In this document: piece by piece, positions 33,698 through 42,239 of the stretch
How the letters are laid out: the number at the start of each line of letters is the position of its first letter
Numbering within the stretch: the stretch's first letter is position 1
Origin: Candidatus Fermentibacterota bacterium
GTDB lineage: Bacteria > Fermentibacterota > Fermentibacteria > Fermentibacterales > JCC-6
Assembly (NCBI GenBank): GCA_030592645.1
Contig: JAUVIR010000012.1
Coordinates: 1 to 56,442 of the forward strand
Direction: 5' to 3'
Length of the DNA: 56,442 nucleotides
Position numbers and translations under genes: made by a program
Notes under the pieces: generated by a model
What the model saw: the letters and a program-made list of their open reading frames with translations, nothing else
Told to the model about the DNA's origin: nothing
Database searches by the model: none

Positions 33698-36510
33698 TGG
33701 AGGGAAAACAACCTCGAATTCTCCACATTATCACCAAGCTCGCTGTTGGCGGAGCTCAATACAACACTCTTATCTCCACCAGAGATGTAACCGAAAAAGG
33801 ATATCATTCCGATATTCTTACAGGCTCCGAGAAGCCTTCCGAGGGAGATCTTTTCGCTCTTGCGGAAGAATGGAACCTGAATATCATTACCGCTCCTCAT
33901 CTAAAGAGGAATATCTCCCCCTTCAGTGATTTTCTTGCACTTTTTGAAATCAGGAAAACTATCAGCAGGGGCGGGTACAATATTGTTCATACCCATGGAT
34001 CAAAGGCACGCTTCCTTGGAAGGATCGCTGCTGCCGCATCCAGGGGAGTGTTCGTAGTACAGACTGCTCACGGCTGGCCTTTCTACGCCTCTATGAACCG
34101 GTTGAAGGAGAAATTCTACGTTAATCTCGAAAAACTTGGCTTCAATCTGGCTCACATAAATATCTGTGTAAGTCCCAAAGATCGTGACAAAGCCCTGGGG
34201 CATGGATTAGGTCATTTCGATGATTACAGAATAGTACGCAGCGGAGTGAACTTCGATGAGTTCCGTACCGCAAAAGGCAGCGGTATTGAAGCCAGAGCAA
34301 AATTGGGCATTCTCCCCGATGCGAAAGTAATCGGTTCGGTTATGCGTTTCTGCCCGGAAAAGGCTCCTGATATTTTCATAAAGGTCGCGGCAGAAGTAAT
34401 AAAAACTAAGCCTGACTGCCTCTTCATCCTTGTAGGAGATGGTCCTCTCCGAGAACAGACGGAGGATCTGATCAATTCGATGGGACTCAATGATAACATT
34501 ATCCTTCTTGGAAGCAGAAAAGATGTTGCCGGTATCCTTCCGGCTTTTGATGTTTTTCTGATCACTTCCCGTACCGAGGGCCTTCCCAGAGCGCTTCTGG
34601 AATCTCTTGCTGCCGGGATTCCTGTTGTTTCCACAAATGTTGGCGGAATAAATGAACTGATCTGTGACGGCCGTAATGGTTTTCTTTCGGATGAAGGTGA
34701 CATTGATTCCCTTGCCGCAGATGTGAACAGAATCCTGGACTATCCGGCCGTAACAAAAGAAATGATGGCTCATACAGATGAAAATCTTGAGCCCTTCTCT
34801 GCAAAACAGATGGTTGCTGATCTCTATTCATTGTATACACAACTGATGTCACCATCGATGAACGTTGTGTTTTTGTGTGATGATGAACCTTTTAACATCC
34901 CAAGGACAATTGCACGAGTTATCAGGAAGAGACCATTTAACAGGTATACACTGGTGTCTCTCCGTGGGCATGGTTCTCTTGCGAAACCTGTTCAGAATAT
35001 CAGACGATACATGAGTCTCTATGGCCGCTTCGGATTTTTTGTTCAATTATTCAGATTCGCTGCTCTGAAGATATCTGGTATGTTATTGGTGCCAACTAGA
35101 TTCTCCCACTCTCTGCGGCAGACTGCAAGACGAGAACACGCCGATTACATCGCTCTTGGCAAGCTCAATTCAAAGAAATCCAGAGATTACCTCAGATCAC
35201 TTGACCCGGATGTATTTATATCGGTAGCCTGCCCGCAGATACTAGGGAAGAAAATCCTGCAGATTCCCCAGCGCGGAGCCTGGAACGTACACTCGGCCCT
35301 TCTTCCGCGAAATAGAGGTATGCTGCCGACTTTCTGGTCTCTGGTCAACGGAGATACCCCCGGTGTAACTCTCCATAAAATGGTTCCGAAACTCGATGCG
35401 GGCAAGATTCTGCTCCAGAGAAGCATTGACTGTTCAATAAACGACACTACTCTTCATCAGCTCCTCGATAGAACAAAGCATCTTGCCGCCGATGTAATAT
35501 CTGAGGGCCTTGATCTTCTCGACAAGGACGACTATACGCTCATTCCAAATCCTGCTGAGGATGCCACTATGAATAGATTCCCATCGAGGGAGGATATTCA
35601 GAGATTCGAATGGCTGGGCGGGAAGGTTACCGGTATCAGGAAAGAGCGTCCGAAAGTTGCTGTTTCATTCGATGTTGAGGAATGGTTTCAGACGCATGCA
35701 GCTAGAAAGTGGTATCCCCACGACAAATGGGACCAGCTAGACAGCAGGATAGACCATATCCTGGATAGGATTCTCGGCATCCTCGATGACCATAAAGCCA
35801 GGGCCACTTTCTTCTTTCTGGGTTGGATAGTTGAGCGTCATCCTGATCTTGTGCTCAGGATTCTCAGCAAAGGTCATGAAATAGGCTACCATGGATACAA
35901 TCATGTTGAGCTTACATCACTGACAAAGGACGAATTCAAGGATAACCTTGATAGATTCTTGAAACTGGTCGATTCTCTTTCTATTCCTGTTCCTGTCGGT
36001 TTCAGGGCTCCAAGTTTTTCCATGAAAGGAGAAACTTCCTGGGTCATTGATGATATAGTAGCCAGTGGTTTCAAGTATGACAGCAGTGTATATCCTATGT
36101 TTAAGATGCGCTATGGGATACCGGAAGCTCCACAGATACCGTTCAAACTCATTGGAGAGCGAAGCTCTATCGTAGAGCTTCCTCTTGCATCAGTATCTAT
36201 TGCCGGGCTGAAGGTCCCTGTTGCAGGAGGCGCATATTTCAGGTTCTACCCCGGGGTTATACATAAAATGCTGCTTGGGTCTGTAGCCAGTACCAATAGA
36301 ACGCCTGTCCTGTATTTTCATCCATGGGAAATCGATTCAATCAATATTTCCAGCAGGATGAACCTTTTTCAGAGGATCAGGCAGCATCACAATTCCGGTC
36401 AGAACACCATTTCAAAACTGCACGAAATACTTAAACGCTACAGGGGCATTACTTTAAAAGAACTTGCAGAGGGTCTGAGGGAGACTGACCTGCCTGATTT
36501 CAAACTGTGA
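33697..36510 (+). CDS. Three-domain fusion: GT4 glycosyltransferase, formyltransferase, polysaccharide deacetylase
   Basis: A 937-residue protein with three enzymes in one frame. Residues 1-383: GT4 glycosyltransferase (HIITKLAVGGAQYNT; TSRTEGLPRALLESLAAGIPVV with donor-binding Glu). Residues 384-640: formyltransferase fold with the catalytic triad Asn530 and His532 (NVHSALLP) and Asp567 (LDAGKIL), as in methionyl-tRNA or sugar formyltransferases. Residues 650-937: NodB-type polysaccharide deacetylase of the XrtA/DUF3473 kind, with Asp659 (SFDVEEW), His732-x3-His736 and RAPSFS, ending in YFHPWEID. No signal peptide, so cytoplasmic. Probably builds and modifies a cell-surface glycan carrying N-acyl amino sugars; this role is inference. 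A perfect terminator starts at the base after the stop. Confidence 0.9.
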   Translation: MEGKQPRILHIITKLAVGGAQYNTLISTRDVTEKGYHSDILTGSEKPSEGDLFALAEEWNLNIITAPHLKRNISPFSDFLALFEIRKTISRGGYNIVHTHGSKARFLGRIAAAASRGVFVVQTAHGWPFYASMNRLKEKFYVNLEKLGFNLAHINICVSPKDRDKALGHGLGHFDDYRIVRSGVNFDEFRTAKGSGIEARAKLGILPDAKVIGSVMRFCPEKAPDIFIKVAAEVIKTKPDCLFILVGDGPLREQTEDLINSMGLNDNIILLGSRKDVAGILPAFDVFLITSRTEGLPRALLESLAAGIPVVSTNVGGINELICDGRNGFLSDEGDIDSLAADVNRILDYPAVTKEMMAHTDENLEPFSAKQMVADLYSLYTQLMSPSMNVVFLCDDEPFNIPRTIARVIRKRPFNRYTLVSLRGHGSLAKPVQNIRRYMSLYGRFGFFVQLFRFAALKISGMLLVPTRFSHSLRQTARREHADYIALGKLNSKKSRDYLRSLDPDVFISVACPQILGKKILQIPQRGAWNVHSALLPRNRGMLPTFWSLVNGDTPGVTLHKMVPKLDAGKILLQRSIDCSINDTTLHQLLDRTKHLAADVISEGLDLLDKDDYTLIPNPAEDATMNRFPSREDIQRFEWLGGKVTGIRKERPKVAVSFDVEEWFQTHAARKWYPHDKWDQLDSRIDHILDRILGILDDHKARATFFFLGWIVERHPDLVLRILSKGHEIGYHGYNHVELTSLTKDEFKDNLDRFLKLVDSLSIPVPVGFRAPSFSMKGETSWVIDDIVASGFKYDSSVYPMFKMRYGIPEAPQIPFKLIGERSSIVELPLASVSIAGLKVPVAGGAYFRFYPGVIHKMLLGSVASTNRTPVLYFHPWEIDSINISSRMNLFQRIRQHHNSGQNTISKLHEILKRYRGITLKELAEGLRETDLPDFKL

Positions 36511-36543
36511 AAAACCGCCTGATTAAAGACATCAGGCGGTTTT
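36511..36543. terminator. Perfect bidirectional terminator
   Basis: AAAACCGCCTGAT (36511-36523) pairs with ATCAGGCGGTTTT (36531-36543) with no mismatch; 7-base loop. A and T tracts flank both sides, so it can end the fusion gene on plus and the ferredoxin gene on minus. Confidence 0.92.
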
Positions 36544-36566
36544 CATACTTTAAGATCAGGTCAGCT

Positions 36567-36755
<189 letters not shown>

Positions 36756-36817
36756 TTATAGATATTGAATATTCACTGCTGCATTACGAGCGATTATATC
36801 CGCTCTATTAATAATGG

Positions 36818-37699
36818 TCAATATTTTCCGTTTCTGGCTTCTGCCCCTGATCTGATAATAATAAGAATCCTGTCCAGCTCATCAAGATTGTGATAGCTGA
36901 TCTCTATTCTGCCAGCTTTGTTTTTTCCCTTTATTCTAACCTTTGTTTTCAGAATTCTCTGCAGATTTTCCTGAAGCTTTCTGATTTCAGCCGTTTCCGT
37001 CATTGAAAACTTTTTTATCGCTTTTCCCTTTTTCGAATTCAGCTTTCGAACCTTCTCTTCGATCAGCCGTACGGATATTCCTCTCTTAACCGCGAAAGCC
37101 GCCACCCGTGATACAAGCGCTTTATCTGAAAGCCCCAGTAGCGCTCTTCCGTGCCCCATACTCAGCTGACCGGTCCTCAGAAGATCGAGCACCTGGTCCG
37201 GAAGGTCCAGAAGTCTCTGATAATTCGCCACCGCAGAACGGCTGATGCCTACTATTTCTCCCATTTTTTCCTGGGTGAGGCTGAACTCTGAAGAAAGCCT
37301 CTGAAACGCCTCAGCCTTCTCTACGGGACCAAGATCCTGGCGCTGTATATTTTCCACCAGAGCAAGCGCAAGCATCTGCTGGTCATCAGCTTCCCTGATG
37401 ACAACCGGTACTTTCTTTAAACGCGCTTCGTGCGCTGCTCTCAATCGCCGTTCTCCGGCAATCAGCTGATATCGTCCTTTTCTCCTTCTTATTACAAGCG
37501 GCTGAAGTATCCCCTGAGAAATTATGGATCTTGCCAGGGATTCAATATCTTCTTTATTCCATTGTTTCCTGGGCTGAAAAGGATTTGGATCTATAAGATC
37601 TATATCAACTTCCCCTGGATTCAATTTAGCATCATCGATGATACCTGGAAAGATCTCTTCCATACCCTTCCCAAGCGCTCTTCTTTTTCGCTTTGTCAT
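36818..37699 (-). CDS. parB: Chromosome-partitioning protein ParB
   Basis: A 293-residue CTPase and parS-binding protein. Order: N-terminal CTP/ParB domain with NPFQPRK, the arginine patch GERRLRAA and ENIQRQDL (to about residue 125); helix-turn-helix that reads parS (SLTQEKMGEIVGISRSAVANYQRLL); and a Lys-rich linker and C-terminal dimerisation domain. Cognate sites are present at 39135 and 40367. The start overlaps the parA stop by four bases (ATGA). Confidence 0.95.
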   Translation of the reverse strand: MTKRKRRALGKGMEEIFPGIIDDAKLNPGEVDIDLIDPNPFQPRKQWNKEDIESLARSIISQGILQPLVIRRRKGRYQLIAGERRLRAAHEARLKKVPVVIREADDQQMLALALVENIQRQDLGPVEKAEAFQRLSSEFSLTQEKMGEIVGISRSAVANYQRLLDLPDQVLDLLRTGQLSMGHGRALLGLSDKALVSRVAAFAVKRGISVRLIEEKVRKLNSKKGKAIKKFSMTETAEIRKLQENLQRILKTKVRIKGKNKAGRIEISYHNLDELDRILIIIRSGAEARNGKY

Positions 37700-38457
37700 C
37701 TGTTCATCACCTCCCTGGCCAGATCAAAGTAACTTAAAGCTCCTTTCGACTTAGCGTCGTACATAAGCGCTGGAATTCCATAACTAGGTGCTTCACTAAG
37801 CTTTACGTTCCTTGGGATATATGTGTTGAAAAGAGTGGACCCCATAAATTCTCTAACTTCCTCCTCTACTTCACGGCTGAGTATAAGCCTTCTGTCAAAC
37901 ATCGTGAGGACAACTCCGCTTATTTTTAATCCGGGATTCCAGAGCTGCCTGATATTCTTCACTGTGTCCATCAGGTGTGAAAGACCTTCCAGAGCATAGT
38001 ACTCGCTCTGAAGTGTTACAAGAACCTCATTTGATGCAACCAGTGCATTGATGGTAAGTAAACCCAGCGAAGGAGGACAATCAATAAGTACGTAATCGAA
38101 CTTGTCCGTACTTTCCTCCAGAGCTTCCTTCAGGAGATACTCTCTCTCCTCAGCGCTCGCGAGTTCAATCTCCAGACCGGAAAGATCTCTGGATCCAGGA
38201 ATAATCATAAGTCCATCAACACCTGTAGGTTTCACAACTTCATTAAGACTGCTTTCTCCGAGAATAAGCGAATTTATGTTGTTTCCCTGCGTTTCGCGTA
38301 TCCCCAATCCTGAAGTTGCATTAACCTGAGGATCAAAGTCTATCAGAAGGACATCGCAGTCGTTCATTGCAAGGCTTGCCCCGAGGTTGATAACCGTAGT
38401 TGTTTTTCCTACGCCGCCTTTCTGGTTAGCCACTGCTATTACCCTGGATGCCGTCAT
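37696..38457 (-). CDS. parA: Chromosome-partitioning ATPase ParA
   Basis: A 253-residue Soj/ParA P-loop ATPase. The deviant Walker A is KGGVGKTTT, Walker A' is LIDFDPQ, and Walker B LIDCPPSLG. It moves ParB-parS complexes away from the origin. AAAGGA precedes the ATG. Operon parA-parB, downstream of rsmG, the common origin-region order. Confidence 0.96.
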   Translation of the reverse strand: MTASRVIAVANQKGGVGKTTTVINLGASLAMNDCDVLLIDFDPQVNATSGLGIRETQGNNINSLILGESSLNEVVKPTGVDGLMIIPGSRDLSGLEIELASAEEREYLLKEALEESTDKFDYVLIDCPPSLGLLTINALVASNEVLVTLQSEYYALEGLSHLMDTVKNIRQLWNPGLKISGVVLTMFDRRLILSREVEEEVREFMGSTLFNTYIPRNVKLSEAPSYGIPALMYDAKSKGALSYFDLAREVMNR

Positions 38458-38527
38458 GAAATTCCTTTACTGAGTAATGGTATCTGAAGTAGATATGTTC
38501 TTATAAAATGACCTTTGATAATACGAA

Positions 38528-39103
38528 TCAGACTCGATACTGCACCAGAAACCCACCGCGGTCAAGCGGTGGACAATTGAGTTCAACATAACTTTCAAAT
38601 TCCTCATTACCAGATATTTCTGGTTGCCTGTATACAAGGATAGAGCCCTTTCCGGAAATTACTCCTATTCTCGCAAGCAACGAGGCAGGAGGGGCTACAG
38701 CCCTGGCTACGAATTGCTTCACGTCTTCTTCCGGATCGAAATCCTCAAGTCTGATCAGAACTGTCTTGCAGTTTTCAAGACCAAGTTCAGATGAAGCGTA
38801 ATCAAGGAACAGATACCTCTTTCTCCTTGGTTCAAGAAGTATCATGCGAAATCCCATGATCGCAAGGATCATTCCGGGGAATCCGTTCCCGCTTCCTATA
38901 TCGACAACTGCATCATCCTTATTAAGCAGAAGGGCATACTGTATTGATTCCAGGAAATGCCTTCTCCACAACCTGCCTCTTTCCCGCGGTCCAATCAGAT
39001 TGATTCTTGCAGATCTATCAAGAAGTATCCCGGCGAACTTTCCGAAAAGTTCAAGTTGTTTTCCGTCTACAGCGGCGTTCAGTTCTTCAATGTCTTCTAT
39101 CAT
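38528..39103 (-). CDS. rsmG: 16S rRNA (guanine-N7) methyltransferase RsmG
   Basis: A 191-residue SAM enzyme that methylates G527 of 16S rRNA. The SAM motif is VDIGSGNGFPGMILAI, with LEPRRKRYLFLDY and VARAVAPPASLL following. ATG 39103 was selected because family homology starts there; the open frame extends to 39271 inside mnmG, and the codons FHVKQ in that extension are made by a parS site. No clear ribosome-binding site precedes 39103, so a start further upstream or coupling with mnmG is possible. Confidence 0.9.
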   Translation of the reverse strand: MIEDIEELNAAVDGKQLELFGKFAGILLDRSARINLIGPRERGRLWRRHFLESIQYALLLNKDDAVVDIGSGNGFPGMILAIMGFRMILLEPRRKRYLFLDYASSELGLENCKTVLIRLEDFDPEEDVKQFVARAVAPPASLLARIGVISGKGSILVYRQPEISGNEEFESYVELNCPPLDRGGFLVQYRV

Positions 39104-39134
39104 AGCGTTGAATGGGGGAAACGAAAGGGGAAAT

Positions 39135-39150
39135 TGTTTCACGTGGAACG
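39135..39150. promoter_or_regulatory. parS site 1 (ParB binding)
   Basis: TGTTTCACGTGGAACG matches the reverse complement of the Bacillus-type parS TGTTCCACGTGAAACA at 15 of 16 positions. The mnmG stop codon (39139-39141) lies inside it. Confidence 0.88.
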
Positions 39151-40944
39151 CTGCCTGCCCAGATATATCAGAAGCCCGTGCAGGTCGGTCGGTCTTATTC
39201 CCGGGATTCTCTCCGCTCGCGCAAGGGTTTCCGGTCTTTCCCTTTCCAGAACTTCCCTTGCCTCCCAGCATATTTCATCTATCTCCATGTAGGAACTGAT
39301 TTCTCTGAGGTCGATCCTGTCCAGGTTTCTTCTGGATTCATGCCTCCTGAGGTTTCTCTCTATATAGCCTCTGTATTTTTCGTCCAGAAGTACTGACAGA
39401 AGGACTTTCTGATCCCGTTCAGCCAGAGATTCAGCCCGGGCACCAACAGCTTCAACGGTTACTCCTGGTCTTCTGCACCATTTGGAGAGCCTCATCCCGT
39501 CAGCCGTCTCGCTTTCGAGTATGCTGCAGATAAGTTCGGCTTCCTTCAGATTGGCTGACAGGAGTTCTTTCTTGTCTTCAGACAGTATCCCGAACCGGTT
39601 TCCCAGAAGGTAAAGCCGCCTGTCTGCATTGTCCTGTCTTAAATGAAGCCTGTTCTCAGCTCTTGATGAAAACATTCTGTAAGGCTCGTCCGCTCCCTTG
39701 CTTACTATATCGTCTATCATTACCCCTATGTACGAATTCATTCTGGATAGCTTCAGCGGTTCACTTTTTTTTGCGGTTCGAGCGGCGTTGGCTCCGGCAA
39801 CCAATCCAAGCCCCGCGGCTTCTTCGTATCCGGAAGTTCCGCATATCTGCCCGGCTGCAAACACATTATCTGTTTTTCTCAACCTGAGCGTATCATCAAT
39901 TTCAGAGAAGTGAAAGTAAGAATACTCAACTGCATAACCGTAATCAGATATTTCAGCGCTTTTAAATCCCCTCAGCGATCTAACCATTTTTATCTGCGCT
40001 TCCCTTGGAAGGCTGGTTGAAAGCCCGTTCAGGTAGAAATCTCTCGACTTGTATCCCATCGGTTCAACGTATATTCTGTGTCTCTGTCTATCAGGAAATT
40101 TGACAACCTTATCCTCGTAACTCGGACAGTACCTTGGTCCTGTACCCTCTATTCTTCCCGCCATCAGTGGAGATAGATGAAGATAATCCTTTGCTATATT
40201 CATCGTGTTTACGTCGGTATACGTTATGTAGCACACCTCTCCCTCCCTGTCCGGCATACCTTTTCCGAAACTGAAAGTGAAATCCGTATCTTCTGACCGC
40301 TGTACTTCAAGTTCTGAGGTATTCACCGTGCTTCTTACGATTCTTGCGGGAGTACCCGTCTTAAATCGTTCCACGTGAAACATTCTTTCTGCGAGGTCCC
40401 GCTCCAGCGCATCTGCAGAGATATCTCCTATTCTCCCGCCTTTCCAGTGTTCATCTCCTCTGAAAAGCCTGCCCCGGAGGAATGTCCCTGCGGCCAGTAC
40501 TACTGTTTTTCCCTTAACGATCCCGCATCCTCTGCACTTTACTCCAGAAACTCTTTCTGTGTCACCGCTGAGGCCCGTAACAACGTCCTCTATAATTTCT
40601 ATTCCGTTATTTTCTATGTATAACTGCTGTGCCCTTGCATACTCCGCAGCATCCGATTGAACTCTCGGACCCCACACAGCAGGTCCCTTTCTTCTGTTCA
40701 GCATCCTAAAATGCAGCGATGTGGCATCGGCTGATCGTGCCATTGATCCATCAAGCGCGTCGATTTCGCGGACGATAGTCCCCTTGGCGATTCCTCCAAT
40801 TGCGGGATTACACGACATTTCACCTATCCGGCTTGCCTTCGCTGATATCAGAACAACTCTGCAGTCTGCTCTTCTTGCTGCGAGCGCAGCTTCAATTCCT
40901 GCATGTCCCCCGCCGACTACAATTACATCAGGGGTGTCGATCAT
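39139..40944 (-). CDS. mnmG: tRNA uridine 5-carboxymethylaminomethyl modification enzyme MnmG (GidA)
   Basis: A 601-residue FAD enzyme that with MnmE modifies the wobble uridine of several tRNAs. The FAD motif is VIVVGGGHAGIEAALAA; MSCNPAIGGIAKG, RYCPSYEDKV and TSGYEEAAGLGLVAG are conserved. ATG 40944 overlaps the mnmE stop as ATGA. Contains one parS site in its coding region and a second across its stop. Normal length. Confidence 0.96.
   Translation of the reverse strand: MIDTPDVIVVGGGHAGIEAALAARRADCRVVLISAKASRIGEMSCNPAIGGIAKGTIVREIDALDGSMARSADATSLHFRMLNRRKGPAVWGPRVQSDAAEYARAQQLYIENNGIEIIEDVVTGLSGDTERVSGVKCRGCGIVKGKTVVLAAGTFLRGRLFRGDEHWKGGRIGDISADALERDLAERMFHVERFKTGTPARIVRSTVNTSELEVQRSEDTDFTFSFGKGMPDREGEVCYITYTDVNTMNIAKDYLHLSPLMAGRIEGTGPRYCPSYEDKVVKFPDRQRHRIYVEPMGYKSRDFYLNGLSTSLPREAQIKMVRSLRGFKSAEISDYGYAVEYSYFHFSEIDDTLRLRKTDNVFAAGQICGTSGYEEAAGLGLVAGANAARTAKKSEPLKLSRMNSYIGVMIDDIVSKGADEPYRMFSSRAENRLHLRQDNADRRLYLLGNRFGILSEDKKELLSANLKEAELICSILESETADGMRLSKWCRRPGVTVEAVGARAESLAERDQKVLLSVLLDEKYRGYIERNLRRHESRRNLDRIDLREISSYMEIDEICWEAREVLERERPETLARAERIPGIRPTDLHGLLIYLGRQRST
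40367..40382. promoter_or_regulatory. parS site 2 (ParB binding)
   Basis: CGTTCCACGTGAAACA differs from the Bacillus-type parS TGTTCCACGTGAAACA only in the first base. It lies within mnmG and encodes the residues FHVER. Confidence 0.92.
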
Positions 40945-42200
40945 TTTCCCACACACATACCGGACAGCGCCCGCTCAACGCTCAACTGTATGTTCTCTCC
41001 CCTGCCGAGAATTCGTCTGGCTTCGATCTCGGCTTCGCTCAGAAGTTCTGCCGCAAGTCCATATTCCCCGGATGATATGAAATTGAAAGACTCTTCTATG
41101 CTGCCAGCTATCCTGTCTGCGGCTCCTGAGAGAGACATGCTCCCTGGAATTCTTGACAGGATCGTCTTCAGTTCCTCCAGTCCCTCACCTGAGATCGCCG
41201 ATACGTTCAGGAAATCGGCTGTTTCCCTTTTAACGGTCAGATCACTTTTAGCGGCGATTTCAATTATCTCTCCGGCTCTTTTTCTTACTTTACCTGGAGG
41301 CGGTGTCTTGGCTCCAACTGACATCCAGATAACTCTTTCCGTTCCATCAAGTCCGTCGATAACTGCTTCCGATGCCGTTCTGTCCAATCCAAGTCCATCC
41401 GTTCCGGCAGTATCGCAGAGCTGCATTTTTCGGCCGCTGATTTCAATAATACAGCTCGATCCGTCTCGCGTGGTGCCCGGCTCCCCGGATACCAGAGCTC
41501 TGCCTTTTCCGCTCAGCAGATTGAAAAGCGTGGATTTTCCCGAATTCATCGGACCCATAAGCATTACTCTGCCCCTTTTCTCAATGGATGCAGCTTCTCT
41601 TTTAAAAACTCCCGCTCTGCCTGTCAGCTCGTCGAATATTCTCCCGATTACGTTGTCATCTCCGTCCAGATGCGCTTCACCGAATTCAATAATACCTTCA
41701 ACAGTTTCCCTTGCTCTTTCTATCCCGGAAAGGAGTTCCATGCAGCTGATTTCCGTTTCCCCGTTGAAGGTTGTCTGTTCCCTCTCTGTATCCCATAATG
41801 CTGCAAGTGCTATTATTTGAACGGCGCTAAGTTTTCCATTACCGAATGCCCTTCTCGCGAACTCACCCGGCTCGGCTTTTCTTGCACCGTTCTTTATCAG
41901 TATTTCCATTATTGTTCTGATCGATCGCGGTATTCCGTGACAGATGATCTCGACCATCTCTTCTCCGGTGAAACTGCTTCCCCGGGGCCAGGAAACAGCG
42001 ACGACCTCGTCAACGGTTCTGCCTTCCTCGAAAATCCTTCCGACCTTTCTTCGCATTCCCCTCAGCCGGTTCTTTTCTAAGGACATGATGTTTTCCAGAA
42101 GTTCAAAGGATCCGCTACCGCTGATCCTTATGACAGAAAGCGCGGATGTTCCCTCTGGTGTTGCAACCGCACAGATGATCTCGGGTGACATTGTATTCAC
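40941..42200 (-). CDS. mnmE: tRNA modification GTPase MnmE
   Basis: A 419-residue GTPase, somewhat shorter than the usual 450 or so. N-terminal tetrahydrofolate-binding domain (ICAVATPEGTSALSVIRISG), helical domain with inserted G domain, and the conserved C-terminal CVGK. G1 is GPMNSGKST, G2 GTTRD and G3 DTAG, but the G4 position reads AAKSD instead of NKxD, so the Asn that selects guanine is missing. The region between G3 and G4 is also unusual. GGAAGAG lies six bases from GTG 42200; ATG 42191 is an alternative. Partner mnmG is next. Confidence 0.9.
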   Translation of the reverse strand: MNTMSPEIICAVATPEGTSALSVIRISGSGSFELLENIMSLEKNRLRGMRRKVGRIFEEGRTVDEVVAVSWPRGSSFTGEEMVEIICHGIPRSIRTIMEILIKNGARKAEPGEFARRAFGNGKLSAVQIIALAALWDTEREQTTFNGETEISCMELLSGIERARETVEGIIEFGEAHLDGDDNVIGRIFDELTGRAGVFKREAASIEKRGRVMLMGPMNSGKSTLFNLLSGKGRALVSGEPGTTRDGSSCIIEISGRKMQLCDTAGTDGLGLDRTASEAVIDGLDGTERVIWMSVGAKTPPPGKVRKRAGEIIEIAAKSDLTVKRETADFLNVSAISGEGLEELKTILSRIPGSMSLSGAADRIAGSIEESFNFISSGEYGLAAELLSEAEIEARRILGRGENIQLSVERALSGMCVGK

Positions 42201-42239
42201 ATCTTACTCTTCCATGCAGAACATATCACTGAGAATACT

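Noticed and set aside
38957-39396. Plus-strand open frames over rsmG/mnmG
   Set aside because: Antisense to well-conserved genes; no family-like content.
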